Of a stretch of DNA of 64,000 nt, positions 37,387-45,038 are shown one piece after another. A model generated the notes under the pieces. That model saw only the letters and a program-made list of their open reading frames with translations, ran no database searches and was not told where the DNA came from. The stretch's first letter is position 1, and every line of letters begins with the position of its first letter. Origin of the DNA: Bog-756 sp963777665 (lineage in GTDB: Bacteria; Actinomycetota; Acidimicrobiia; Acidimicrobiales; RAAP-2); assembly GCA_963777665.1 (NCBI GenBank), contig CAVZRJ010000001.1, positions 1,178,001 to 1,242,000 on the forward strand, written 5' to 3'. The translations under genes and the position numbers were made by a program.

Positions 37387-38802
37387 GTGACCTTCCGGAC
37401 CCGCCTCGTGCTGGCCGCCACGCTTGCCGTCCTCATCGTGGTGGTCCTCGGATCATTGGCCACCTACCTGGTTGCCTACAACTCGCTGATCGGGTCCATC
37501 GACGTCACCCTGCGGGCCGAGGCACAGCCGACCAAGGACGCGATCGCCAGCGCCAACACATCGCTGGTGGACATCCCGAACGTCTGCCTGTCACGGGACT
37601 CCTGCTTCCAGGTCGTCGGCGCGGGCGGCACCACCTCGCCGCTCGACCCCCCGGTCCTCCCGGTCACCGCCGCGGCCAGGACCTCGGCGGCCAGCCAGGG
37701 GAATGCCCCGGACCGCTACCTCTCGACGGTCGGCTTCAACGGCATGGCTATCCGCGAGCTGGTCGTCGCCCTCCCGCCTGGCTTCATCTACGGCGGCAAC
37801 ACCGGGCCCCGACAGCTCTCGAGGGGCGGCGCGCTCCAGATCACCGCGCCGCTCACCGGCGTGAACCAGGAGCTGCGCAAGCTCGCAGTGGCCCTCTGGC
37901 TGATCATCTTGGTCGGGGTCACCCTTGCTGTCCTGCTCGGGCTCGCGGTCGGGCGGACGGTGCTCCGCCCCCTCGACAGCCTGACCGCGACCGTCGAGGA
38001 GCTGGCCCAGACCACCGACGTCTCCCGCCGGCTCGACCCCGGCGGAGCGGACGAACTCGGCCGGCTGCGCCGCGCCTTCAACCGCCTGCTGGTGGCCCTC
38101 GACTCGTCACGGGAGAGCCAGCGCCAGCTGGTCCTCGACGCTTCCCACGAGCTGCGCACGCCCCTCACCAGCCTGCGCACCAACATGGAGGTGGCCCGCC
38201 GGATGGAGGAGCTGGCCCCCAGCGAGCGCGAGGTCCTCATCGGAGACGTCCTCACCCAGCTGGACGAGCTGACCTCCCTGGTGGCCGACCTCGCCGAGCT
38301 GGCCCGTGGCGAGCAGCCCGCGACAACGTCCGGCCCGGTCCGGTTCGACTCCCTGGTCCTTTCGGCGGTCGGGGCAGCCACCACCCACGGCCGGAGCCGC
38401 AACGTGACCTTCGACGCGGCCGTGACCGAGAACTGGGTGTCGGGTTCGTCGCCGCGCATCGAACGGGCCGTGGACAACCTCCTCGACAACGCCCTCAAGT
38501 GGAGTCCGGACGACGCCGTCGTGGAAGTCAGCTGCGCGAACGGGATCCTCCTCGTCCGTGACCACGGTCCGGGCGTGGCGGAGAGCGACATCGACCACAT
38601 CTTCGATCGCTTCTACAGGGCCCCCGGGGCCAGGGGCCGGCCCGGCTCCGGCCTTGGCCTTGCCATCGTGGCCCAAGTCGCGCGCGACGAGGGCGGCCAT
38701 GTCACCGCCCACCACGCGCCGGGCGGCGGTGCGCTCTTCCGGTTCGCCCTCCCGTCGGTCCCTCCGCCGGGACCAGGGGTCCGGGTCGACAGCTCCGACT
38801 GA
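37387..38802 (+). CDS. Membrane sensor histidine kinase
   Basis: About 471 residues from GTG 37387 (Shine-Dalgarno GAGGGG; an in-frame GTG at 37369 adds six residues). TM1 is LVLAATLAVLIVVVLGSLAT, an extracytoplasmic sensor of about 130 residues has one Cys pair (CLSRDSC), TM2 is LWLIILVGVTLAVLLGLAVG, then comes a HAMP domain (RPLDSLTATVEELAQT). The DHp H-box is DASHELRTPLTSLRTNMEVA and the ATPase boxes are N (DNLLDNALKW), G1 (DHGPGV) and G2 (GSGLGLAIV). It should phosphorylate the adjacent regulator. The stimulus is unknown. Confidence 0.93.
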   Translation: MTFRTRLVLAATLAVLIVVVLGSLATYLVAYNSLIGSIDVTLRAEAQPTKDAIASANTSLVDIPNVCLSRDSCFQVVGAGGTTSPLDPPVLPVTAAARTSAASQGNAPDRYLSTVGFNGMAIRELVVALPPGFIYGGNTGPRQLSRGGALQITAPLTGVNQELRKLAVALWLIILVGVTLAVLLGLAVGRTVLRPLDSLTATVEELAQTTDVSRRLDPGGADELGRLRRAFNRLLVALDSSRESQRQLVLDASHELRTPLTSLRTNMEVARRMEELAPSEREVLIGDVLTQLDELTSLVADLAELARGEQPATTSGPVRFDSLVLSAVGAATTHGRSRNVTFDAAVTENWVSGSSPRIERAVDNLLDNALKWSPDDAVVEVSCANGILLVRDHGPGVAESDIDHIFDRFYRAPGARGRPGSGLGLAIVAQVARDEGGHVTAHHAPGGGALFRFALPSVPPPGPGVRVDSSD

Positions 38803-38838
38803 CGCAAGGTGCCGACCCGCGGGCCGGTGCCTGCCCGC

Positions 38839-39832
38839 ATGGCGCCAAAGGCCCTGGTCAGGGAACCCATCACTCCGGTCGTCTCGCTACGGCCGTCCGA
38901 GCTTCCCGCACTGCTCAGCGCATGGCTCAGCGAGTACACGAACGCCCGGACCCAGGAGCGCTACGGAACCTCGGTCCTAGTCATGGCCCGGGCCGTCAGT
39001 GCGATCACTCCAGCCGACCTCAGCCCCTCTGCAGTCGCTCAGTGGGCACAGAGCTACGACGGCGCACAACACGGTCCGGGGGCATGTCAACGCCATACGA
39101 GGCTTCCTGCGCTGGTGCAACGAGACGGGGCACCTCCCCAGCAACCGGGACCGGCCGTTCCAACGCCTCCTGAAGTCGTACCTCCCGACCTACGGCAAGG
39201 TGCAGGCAAAGAGGCCAGCCGCCCGCCTGGACAAGACGCAGTACCACGCTCTCCTTGCAGTCTGCACCAACGCTACCGAGGCCGGTCTCCGCGACGAACT
39301 CCTGGTGCGCCTGGGAGTGTCGGGTGGAATGCGCGTGTCCGAACTCCTGCATCTGGATGTCGCCGCTCTCCGCCGAGCGCCCTCGATCACCTGAACCGGC
39401 AAGGCCCGCAAGATCCGTACGGCCCTAGCTGGACCCGATGTGACCCACCTCATCCGCCGCTACCTCAGCGCCTACGCAAACGGCTTGGACCGCCCGCTAC
39501 GGGAAAGCGACCCAATCTCTTGCAGATCACTCGACGCCAAGCACTCCGACGTGATCCGCTGGGGCGAGCCGATCACCACCACTGCGGGCCTCCGCTTCCT
39601 CCTTCAGCGCCGAGCCCGAGCCGCAGGAATGGCTATATGTCCCCCCACGCTCCTAGAACGCACGGCCGCCCGGATGATGCACGAGGCCCGTGGTGCGGAT
39701 GGCGGCCACCTGTTCGACCTCCTCGACATCGCCGACGTACTCGACCACAGCAACCGAACGTAACAAAGGACTGCTACATCGGACCCCTCGGCAATGGCAA
39801 ATCAAGAGCGAGCCGCCCGCCTGTTCGGGTAG
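38839..39832 (+). pseudogene. Decayed tyrosine recombinase (phage-type integrase)
   Basis: An N-terminal core-binding domain is readable from ATG 38839 (ELPALLSAWLSEYTNARTQ). After a shift near 39058 comes NTVRGHVNAIRGFLRWCNET, then the catalytic box I GVSGGMRVSELLHLDV with its Arg. An in-frame TGA at 39392 interrupts TGKARKIRTALAGPDVTHLI. Box II is split (SPHAPR in one frame, TAARMMHEARGADGGH in the next). The nucleophile segment NVTKDCYIGPLGNG is in yet another frame, and a last shift gives RLFG and a stop at 39832. At least three frame changes plus a stop indicate an inactive relic. It ends 2 nt from the bS22 gene on the opposite strand. Confidence 0.8.
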
Positions 39833-39834
39833 GG

Positions 39835-39936
39835 CTACTTACCCGCCGCCCGACGTTGCCAGCGGGTCGCCTTGAGCATCTTCTTGTGCTTCTTCTTGCG
39901 CATGCGCTTGCGGCGCTTCTTTATGAGGGAACCCAC
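39835..39936 (-). CDS. Mini ribosomal protein bS22 (AURKAIP1/COX24 family), copy 1
   Basis: 33 codons from GTG 39936: VGSLIKKRRKRMRKKKHKK followed by MLKATRWQRRAAGK. This is the very basic small-subunit protein seen on actinobacterial ribosomes and the bacterial relative of mitochondrial AURKAIP1/COX24. TAGTGT lies 9 nt upstream, so the mRNA may be leaderless; no Shine-Dalgarno is visible. A second copy of identical length lies inverted at 44894-44995. Confidence 0.85.
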   Translation of the reverse strand: MGSLIKKRRKRMRKKKHKKMLKATRWQRRAAGK

Positions 39937-39945
39937 GAGAAGCAG

Positions 39946-39951
39946 ACACTA
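39946..39951 (-). promoter_or_regulatory. -10 element TAGTGT for bS22 copy 1
   Basis: TAGTGT lies 9 nt before GTG 39936; leaderless arrangement. Confidence 0.4.
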
Positions 39952-40134
39952 GTTGCTGCTCACTCCATCTTCCAACCAGCACGACCCTGATCGCCGAAAA
40001 ACCTGTGAATTGCGGAACCTCGCCCAAGTGCGCAGCCGCCCAGCCTGGAGTCCGCCCCAGCAGCGTGGTGAGCCAGGACTTCCCCGACGGAGTGCCATCC
40101 GGGCCGCCTTCCGCTCGTGATAGTTACTGCGCAG

Positions 40135-40161
40135 CCAGGCACATCCGGGCGTGTGGGTAAC
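40135..40161 (+). repeat. 27-bp direct repeat, left copy
   Basis: CCAGGCACATcCGGGCGTG followed by TGGgTAAC. It matches 43562-43588 at 25 of 27 positions in the same orientation. The minus strand contains TTACCCACA, a near DnaA-box sequence. The two copies bracket the phosphoesterase and RCC1 genes. Confidence 0.6.
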
Positions 40162-40414
40162 TCGAAGCTGCTTGCGGCGTCACAATCACAGCCCGGCGTA
40201 CCAATGACGGGGAAGACCACGGACCCACGTTATTGCCCAGCTGACAAGCGACATCAAAGGGAGGCACGGTACTTGTGTCCAGCGCAACATTGACCTCGCC
40301 CGTCTGAGTCTGATTCGGTTGCAGCACTAGCTCGTGCCGGCCCGAAGCTGGTTGGTCATTGACATCCCCAGTGAATTGCCTGCCATGCGGCACCAGACGC
40401 CAACGGCTGAACCG

Positions 40415-41947
40415 TCAACCTCCGGGCGTCGAGGCCGGGCCCGGGGCGGGGTTGAGGGGCAGCAGCATCGGCGGGCTGGGCGCCTGGTTGAAGTTGAAGT
40501 CGGCAGCGAGGTTTCCGAGGATCGGCTGGTCCTCCCGCACATCCGGACGGGGGTCGGGCCGACCATCGGTCGCGGGATTGAGGCGGGTCCCGCCGAGGAA
40601 ATCGTCCTCGATGAACTTCAGATAGGCGTCATTGCTCAGTACCTGGTGGTCGATGAACCCCTTCTTCGCATAGGGGCTGATGATAAGGCTCGGGACCCGG
40701 AATCCGTAGCCGTTCCCGTCGACCGTGGGGGGCAGGACGTGGTCGTAGAAGCCCCCCCACTCGTCCCAGGTGAGGAAGATCGCGGTCGAGTCCCACTCGG
40801 GCCCGCTCATGGCGGCATTGATCAGGTTGGTGATGTAGGCCTGCCCCTCGTGGATCCCACCGAGATCGTTCCCCTGACCCACTACCCCGAGCTGAGGGTG
40901 CTCGGAGTTGGGCGCGCTGGGTTCGATCCAGGAGACGGTGGGCAGGGTCCCTTTCGAGGCGGCCGAGAAGTACGAGTCCAGGGGTGTGATGTTCGAGACC
41001 TGCTTGTTCTCCTGGACGTCCGAGAAGATCGGCAGCGGGTCCCAGATGCCGGGTGTCTTATAGCTCGTGGCGTTGGGCGGGCAGGTGGCCAGGTTCCCGT
41101 CGAAGCAGTCGACCTTGGTGCCGTTCTCGATATAGTACCGCCAGCTCACCTGGTGCTTGTAGAGGAGATCGGTGATGTCCGTCCAGGAACTGTGGATGGT
41201 GGACGTGCCGGTGGCGAGCGCTTGGGTGACCGCGGCGTTCTCCTGGCCCGGCGTGTAGGGCCCGATGATGTTGTTCACGCAGCTCGAAGCCTTCGACGTC
41301 GAGCAGAGGGCCGACCACCCCGAGACCATGTACAGGTGCTGGGGCAGGCTCCAACTCAACGAGGAAGCGAAGAAATGGTCGTCGAGTGTGTAGTTCTGGG
41401 CGTACTTCCAGTAGTTGGGGATTTCCCTCGCGTCCTCATATCCCATGACGTCGGTCGGGTAGGAGAACTGCTCGGCGGAGGCGACGAATCCGTCCATCTT
41501 GCCCCCGTCCTCGTCGGTGGCGACGCAGGAGACGCCGTGGCAGCCACCGATGTCGGTGTCCGAAGGGTTGTTGTACGGTTTGTCGCAGCCCCCGGTCACC
41601 GGATCGGGAACGCAGACCGTGAACTGACCGTTGGCCGCCGGGATGCCGTCTGCTCCGGGAAAGGTCCCGAAGTAGTCGTCGAACGACCGGTTCTCCTGCA
41701 TGATCACGATCACATGCTTGATCTTGTGGATGGTCGTCGGCGTGCCGTCGGGAAGGGTGGTCGGGGCCTCGATAACAGCGGTGCTCGATCGCTTGACCAC
41801 CGAATGTGTTGGAGCTGTTCGCGTGCGGGTCATCTTTCCTGCTGCGGCTGCGACGCATGGACTCGCCAGAGCGGCCCCGCACGTCGCTACCCCAACGAGC
41901 ACCGTTACCGTAGCCACTGCTGCGCGGACGGATCGCGAATTCCTCAT
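40415..41947 (-). CDS. Secreted phosphoesterase family protein (phospholipase C / acid phosphatase type)
   Basis: About 510 residues from ATG 41947 (the frame is open to GTG 41986). A signal peptide is visible (basic start, VRAAVATVTVLVGVATCGAA, cleavage after an Ala run). The phosphoesterase fold follows: HVIVIMQENRSFDDYFGTFP (first metal-site motif), HFFASSLSWSLPQHLYMVSG, VSWIEPSAPNSEHP, STAIFLTWDEWGGFYDHVLP (second metal site) and GFRVPSLIISPYAKKGFID. It is the family of mycobacterial PlcA-C and AcpA and hydrolyses phosphate mono- or diesters outside the cell. The substrate is not determinable. It is in the accessory island, with the RCC1 gene upstream on the same strand. Confidence 0.9.
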   Translation of the reverse strand: MRNSRSVRAAVATVTVLVGVATCGAALASPCVAAAAGKMTRTRTAPTHSVVKRSSTAVIEAPTTLPDGTPTTIHKIKHVIVIMQENRSFDDYFGTFPGADGIPAANGQFTVCVPDPVTGGCDKPYNNPSDTDIGGCHGVSCVATDEDGGKMDGFVASAEQFSYPTDVMGYEDAREIPNYWKYAQNYTLDDHFFASSLSWSLPQHLYMVSGWSALCSTSKASSCVNNIIGPYTPGQENAAVTQALATGTSTIHSSWTDITDLLYKHQVSWRYYIENGTKVDCFDGNLATCPPNATSYKTPGIWDPLPIFSDVQENKQVSNITPLDSYFSAASKGTLPTVSWIEPSAPNSEHPQLGVVGQGNDLGGIHEGQAYITNLINAAMSGPEWDSTAIFLTWDEWGGFYDHVLPPTVDGNGYGFRVPSLIISPYAKKGFIDHQVLSNDAYLKFIEDDFLGGTRLNPATDGRPDPRPDVREDQPILGNLAADFNFNQAPSPPMLLPLNPAPGPASTPGG

Positions 41948-42113
41948 GACCAACTGCCCCCATTCGGGTTCCAAACGTAAGGTCACTTCCGGATCACGGT
42001 CTACAAGGCGATCCTTACGGTGAGATGACGAAAGCCCAATATTGAAAGAACATTGCGTTCCACCCCCAGCTGCCTCGTCTTCCTCGAAACCACGGTCAGC
42101 CCCCGAGTGACAG

Positions 42114-43150
42114 CTACAGCCCCGTGACGGCCACCGGGACCGAAGAATCGGTCAAGGTGCTGTTGCCCAGCTGGCCGTATGCGTTCCACCCCCAGCACTT
42201 GACCGTCCCCGTGTTGAGGAGCGCACAGGTGTGCAGATACCCCGCCGAGATGGCGGACACCCCGGTCAGGCCCGTGACGGCGACCGGGACATCCGAGTTG
42301 GTAGTCGTCCCGTTGCCCAACTGGCCGTTGCTGTTGTCCCCCCAGCACTCGACGGTCCCCGTGGCGACCAATGCACAGGTGTGCTCATATCCGGCGGCGA
42401 TGGCGGTCACCCCACTCAGGCCCGCGACGACCACCGGACTCCTATAGCCGGCGGTGTCCCCATGGCCCAGGTCGCCGTAGGTGTTGTCCCCCCAACAAAA
42501 GACCTTCCCCGTGGTGAGCAACCCGCAGGCGTCGTACCCCCCGGCGGCGATGGCGGACACCCCGGTCAGGCCCGTGACGGCCACCGGGACCGCTGAGTTG
42601 GTGCTACCCCCGTTGCCCAGGTCGCCAAAGAAGTTTCCTCCCCAGCACCTGATCGTTCCCTTGGTGAGCAGTCCACAGTTGTCGAAACTCCCGGCGGCGA
42701 TGGCGGACACCCCGGTCAGGCCCCTGACGGCCACCGGGACCGACGAGTTGATCGACGTGCCGTTGCCGAGCTCGAGGTGGGTGTTGAGCCCCCAGCACTT
42801 GACCGTCTTCGTGCTGAGCAGCGCGCAGGTATGGCCATTCCCGGCAGTGATTGCGGACACCCCGCGCAGACTCACGACGGCCACCGGGACCGAAGAGTTG
42901 ATCGTGGTGCCGTTCCCAAGCTGACCGTATGTGTTCCACCCCCAGCACTCGACCCTCCCCGTGCTGAGTTGCGCACAGGTGTGGTGGTACCCCCCGGCAG
43001 CGATGGCGTTTACCCCGGTCAGACCCGTGACGGCCACCGGAACAGACGAGTCGGTGGTGGACCCGTTGCCGAGTTCACCGTAGAGGTTCCGTCCCCAGCA
43101 CTGGACCCTCCCCGTGCTGAGTTGCGCACAGGTGTCGTACCCCCCGGCGG
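42114..43150 (-). repeat. Seven approximately 150-bp tandem repeats encoding RCC1 blades
   Basis: The repeat units are highly alike at the DNA level as well as the protein level: the link GTGACGGGCCTGACC-type sequence and CCCAGCACTTGACCGTC-like segments recur with few changes. This suggests recent expansion or ongoing homogenisation of the array. Confidence 0.7.
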
Positions 43151-43274
43151 TGATGGCAGTGGCAGTAACGGCTCCGGCCCCGGCGGGCTGTTCCGCCCCA
43201 AGGGTCGCCCCACCCACAGAGAAACCGACTGTCAGACTCATCGCCCCGAAGATCCAGCTGCCCCGACTACGCAT
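42114..43274 (-). CDS. Secreted RCC1-repeat beta-propeller protein
   Basis: 386 residues from ATG 43274 with a strong Shine-Dalgarno (GAGGGGAG). Signal peptide: FGAMSLTVGFSVGGATLGAE. Then seven roughly 50-residue RCC1-type repeats, each with TAITAGGYDTCAQLSTGRVQ-like and CWGxNxYGxLGNG motifs and a SVPVAVTGLTGV link. Seven repeats make one complete propeller, and the C-terminus ends exactly at the last link (VPVAVTGL). Each repeat carries a C-x(8-9)-C pair probably forming disulphides outside the cell. Function unknown; such bacterial propellers are usually binding modules. Confidence 0.88.
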   Translation of the reverse strand: MRSRGSWIFGAMSLTVGFSVGGATLGAEQPAGAGAVTATAITAGGYDTCAQLSTGRVQCWGRNLYGELGNGSTTDSSVPVAVTGLTGVNAIAAGGYHHTCAQLSTGRVECWGWNTYGQLGNGTTINSSVPVAVVSLRGVSAITAGNGHTCALLSTKTVKCWGLNTHLELGNGTSINSSVPVAVRGLTGVSAIAAGSFDNCGLLTKGTIRCWGGNFFGDLGNGGSTNSAVPVAVTGLTGVSAIAAGGYDACGLLTTGKVFCWGDNTYGDLGHGDTAGYRSPVVVAGLSGVTAIAAGYEHTCALVATGTVECWGDNSNGQLGNGTTTNSDVPVAVTGLTGVSAISAGYLHTCALLNTGTVKCWGWNAYGQLGNSTLTDSSVPVAVTGL

Positions 43275-43324
43275 CTGGCGCTCCCCTCGTTCATCCCGGG
43301 CGTCTGACCCCGCCGCCTCACCAT

Positions 43325-43356
43325 GTTTGGCGCAGGTACGGTTTGGCGCAGGTACG
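43325..43356 (+). repeat. Exact 16-bp tandem repeat upstream of the RCC1 gene
   Basis: GTTTGGCGCAGGTACG occurs twice with no spacer, 51-82 nt upstream of the RCC1 start codon, where a promoter or operator would lie. It may be a regulator-binding site. Confidence 0.6.
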
Positions 43357-43380
43357 CTGACTGCGTCGCACTGTAAGCGA

Positions 43381-43424
43381 TGATGATGAAGGTGTCGTGA
43401 AGTGATGATGAGGGTTTCGTGAAG
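43381..43424 (+). repeat. Imperfect 22-bp tandem repeat upstream of the RCC1 gene
   Basis: TGATGATGAAGGTGTCGTGAAG is followed directly by a copy with two substitutions. It lies 107-150 nt upstream of the RCC1 start, close to the exact 16-bp repeat. Confidence 0.6.
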
Positions 43425-43561
43425 TTCTGCTTGTGCCCATGACCGCGGATTTGGTCGTTCGAACCGCCACATCCGGTGAACCGGGACCGATTCGGTGCCG
43501 CACACCGGCTGTGGGCGCGTTATCGCCCCAGATCATCTTGCCGTCGGCCAACTGCCACCGA

Positions 43562-43588
43562 CCAGGCACATGCGGGCGTGTGGATAAC
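43562..43588 (+). repeat. 27-bp direct repeat, right copy
   Basis: Matches 40135-40161 at 25 of 27 positions in the same orientation. The minus strand contains TTATCCACA, a perfect consensus DnaA box, though it is isolated. Confidence 0.6.
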
Positions 43589-44019
43589 CAGCATCTCGCA
43601 CAGGACAACAGCAACGACAGCTCCGCGGCCCCGGATGAAGAAGCCAAGACAGGTTTGTGAAGTTCGTCGCCATCGGCGGAAACCCAGCTCAAGGACAGCG
43701 ACCGGCGGCGGGGGGACGACTTCATGTCGTCGTCAGGGTCGTGTAAGAAGCTTTCCTTTGCGCTGAAGATCAGGGACCGCAGCCTGGGGCAACCAAGGGG
43801 GCAGGAAGCAGTGGCACGAACGCACACACACTTCCGGACATCGCAGGCATCGTCGTGTGGGGCGACCCGTTTACTCGGCAGGTGCCGGGTAGGGTTTTGC
43901 AGTTGTGGACAGTCTGCGGGCGCAATGGCCGTGCCGCACGGTGCCTCACCCCGGGGCCATGGCGTTCTCCCGGTAAATCCGCGAGCCAGGGCATCATCAT
44001 AGGAAAGCGAGGAATCCCA

Positions 44020-44490
44020 ATGCGTAGTGGTTCTCTGATTCGACTTCTGGCCTGCGCCACGCTGGCCGGTTCGGCGACGCTGGTCACAGTGGCGTTACCA
44101 AATACGAGTGCCTGGGCAACGCCCCTGACGGTGTCCTGCAGTCATATCAAGAATGCCACGCCGACGTCACTGGACCTGACTCACTGCACCGGCACCGATG
44201 CCTCCGAGACCGGCTCGACCGGAATCGAAGGCTTCATCACCTCTCATCATGCCAAGGTTGTCTGGAAGTCCAAGAAGACCTCAATCGTGAGTCACATCAA
44301 GACGACCCACCCAACGAAGAACCACTGCCCCAGCCGCACCGGTCTTTCGAATCCAGTCGTGACGACCTACTCCGGAACCGTGAGCGGGGGAACAGCCACT
44401 GGACTGATCGGTGGCGCCTACCACGCCAGCGTCTGCACCTACTCGAAGAACCCTGCCAAGACCTTTGCCTTTGGGCCGCAGGTCTTCTGA
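44020..44490 (+). CDS. Small secreted protein of unknown function
   Basis: 156 residues from ATG 44020 with a GAGG ribosome-binding site. Signal peptide: SGSLIRLLACATLAGSATLV, with a probable cleavage after ASA-like residues near 32. The mature part is about 120 residues, Thr/Ser/Lys/His-rich, with four Cys (CSHIK, HCTGT, HCPSR, VCTYS) that could form two disulphides. I recognise no domain. The codon use is richer in A/T-ending codons than the housekeeping genes, which fits acquired DNA. Confidence 0.7.
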   Translation: MRSGSLIRLLACATLAGSATLVTVALPNTSAWATPLTVSCSHIKNATPTSLDLTHCTGTDASETGSTGIEGFITSHHAKVVWKSKKTSIVSHIKTTHPTKNHCPSRTGLSNPVVTTYSGTVSGGTATGLIGGAYHASVCTYSKNPAKTFAFGPQVF

Positions 44491-44540
44491 GCATGCCAGA
44501 GACGGTCTTCCCTGAGCGTTACTCCGCCCTATCGGTGACC

Positions 44541-44559
44541 TGAGGCTTATTGAGCCTCA
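44541..44559 (+). terminator. Hairpin downstream of the small secreted protein gene
   Basis: TGAGGCT-TATTG-AGCCTCA is a perfect 7-bp stem 51 nt after the stop at 44490. It lacks a U-run, so it is at best a weak or factor-assisted terminator. Confidence 0.35.
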
Positions 44560-44804
44560 ACGTACTTCCCACCTGGAGACGTGACTGTCCCAGATCGCCG
44601 CGGGTCGGGGGGCGTTATCCCACGGGTCTACGAGATCAAACGCACAGCACGTCGTGTCAGGGCATGGAGATCGTACGAATCCTCGAAGAAGCCAGCCGGT
44701 GAGTCACGTCCCTGCCGGTAGCGACGCTCGGGTCGTCTTACCTGACGTGTCGGGGCCGTCGATCGCAACCATGATCGGTCTGCGGGTCCCCTTTGTCGCC
44801 GCAA

Positions 44805-44841
44805 GCTTCGGCCATTCAGTGGCCGAAGCGATGCTTCGGCC
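44805..44841 (+). promoter_or_regulatory. Three-armed, mutually exclusive hairpin set (attenuator-like)
   Basis: GCTTCGGCCA (44805-44814), TGGCCGAAGC (44820-44829) and GCTTCGGCC (44833-44841). The middle arm can pair perfectly with either neighbour, 10 bp with a 5-nt loop or 9 bp with a 3-nt loop. It lies about 50-90 nt upstream of bS22 copy 2. It could be a regulatory switch or the relic of a recombination site. Confidence 0.4.
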
Positions 44842-44893
44842 TATCCGGTGTGTGCCATGCATTCCGATTCTGACCGTGCACCTACTGCAGTAA

Positions 44894-44995
44894 ATCTCTG
44901 TAGAGATCAAGAAGCGCAGGAAGCGTCTGCGCAAGAAGAAGCACAAGAAGATGCTCAAGGCCACCCGCTGGCAGAGGCGGGCGGCAGGCAAGTAG
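44894..44995 (+). CDS. bS22 (AURKAIP1/COX24) copy 2 with ATC in place of a start codon
   Basis: 33 codons plus TAG, aligning end to end with copy 1: ISVEIKKRRKRLRKKKHKK, then MLKATRWQRRAAGK. Copy 1 has GTG where this copy has ATC, and an in-frame TAA directly precedes it, so no ordinary start codon exists. From codon 5 on, nearly all codon differences between the copies are synonymous, which implies past or present selection for the protein. It is either a rare AUC-initiated gene, a copy that recently lost its start, or a sequence error. No Shine-Dalgarno or clear TAnnnT element precedes it. Confidence 0.55.
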   Translation: MSVEIKKRRKRLRKKKHKKMLKATRWQRRAAGK

Positions 44996-45038
44996 TCCAC
45001 CTGCGGCCGAACCGTCGGTGTCGCCTCCGAGGTCGGGC

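Larger units (their letters stand above)
39937..40414. other. Gene-poor stretch at the left end of the accessory cassette
   Basis: No convincing gene. The composition is less G/C-biased than the housekeeping regions. A minus-strand frame at 40124-40393 (about 89 codons, with EVNVALDTSTVPPFDVACQL) could be a gene remnant but has no recognisable family. One copy of the 27-bp direct repeat lies at 40135-40161. Confidence 0.5.
43275..44019. other. Long non-coding stretch with repeats between the RCC1 gene and the small secreted protein
   Basis: No supported gene in about 745 nt; the open frames here lack start signals and family features. It holds two sets of tandem repeats upstream of the RCC1 gene, the right copy of the 27-bp direct repeat, and visibly lower G/C content than flanking housekeeping genes. 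Confidence 0.5.
44491..44893. other. Non-coding stretch with hairpins before bS22 copy 2
   Basis: No gene supported. Contains a 7-bp-stem hairpin at 44541-44559 downstream of the secreted protein gene and a three-armed inverted-repeat set at 44805-44841. Confidence 0.5.

Noticed and set aside
43579..43587. Perfect DnaA box TTATCCACA as part of a replication origin
   Set aside because: Only one perfect box plus one near match 3.4 kb away, with no dnaA, dnaN, rep gene or AT-rich unwinding region.
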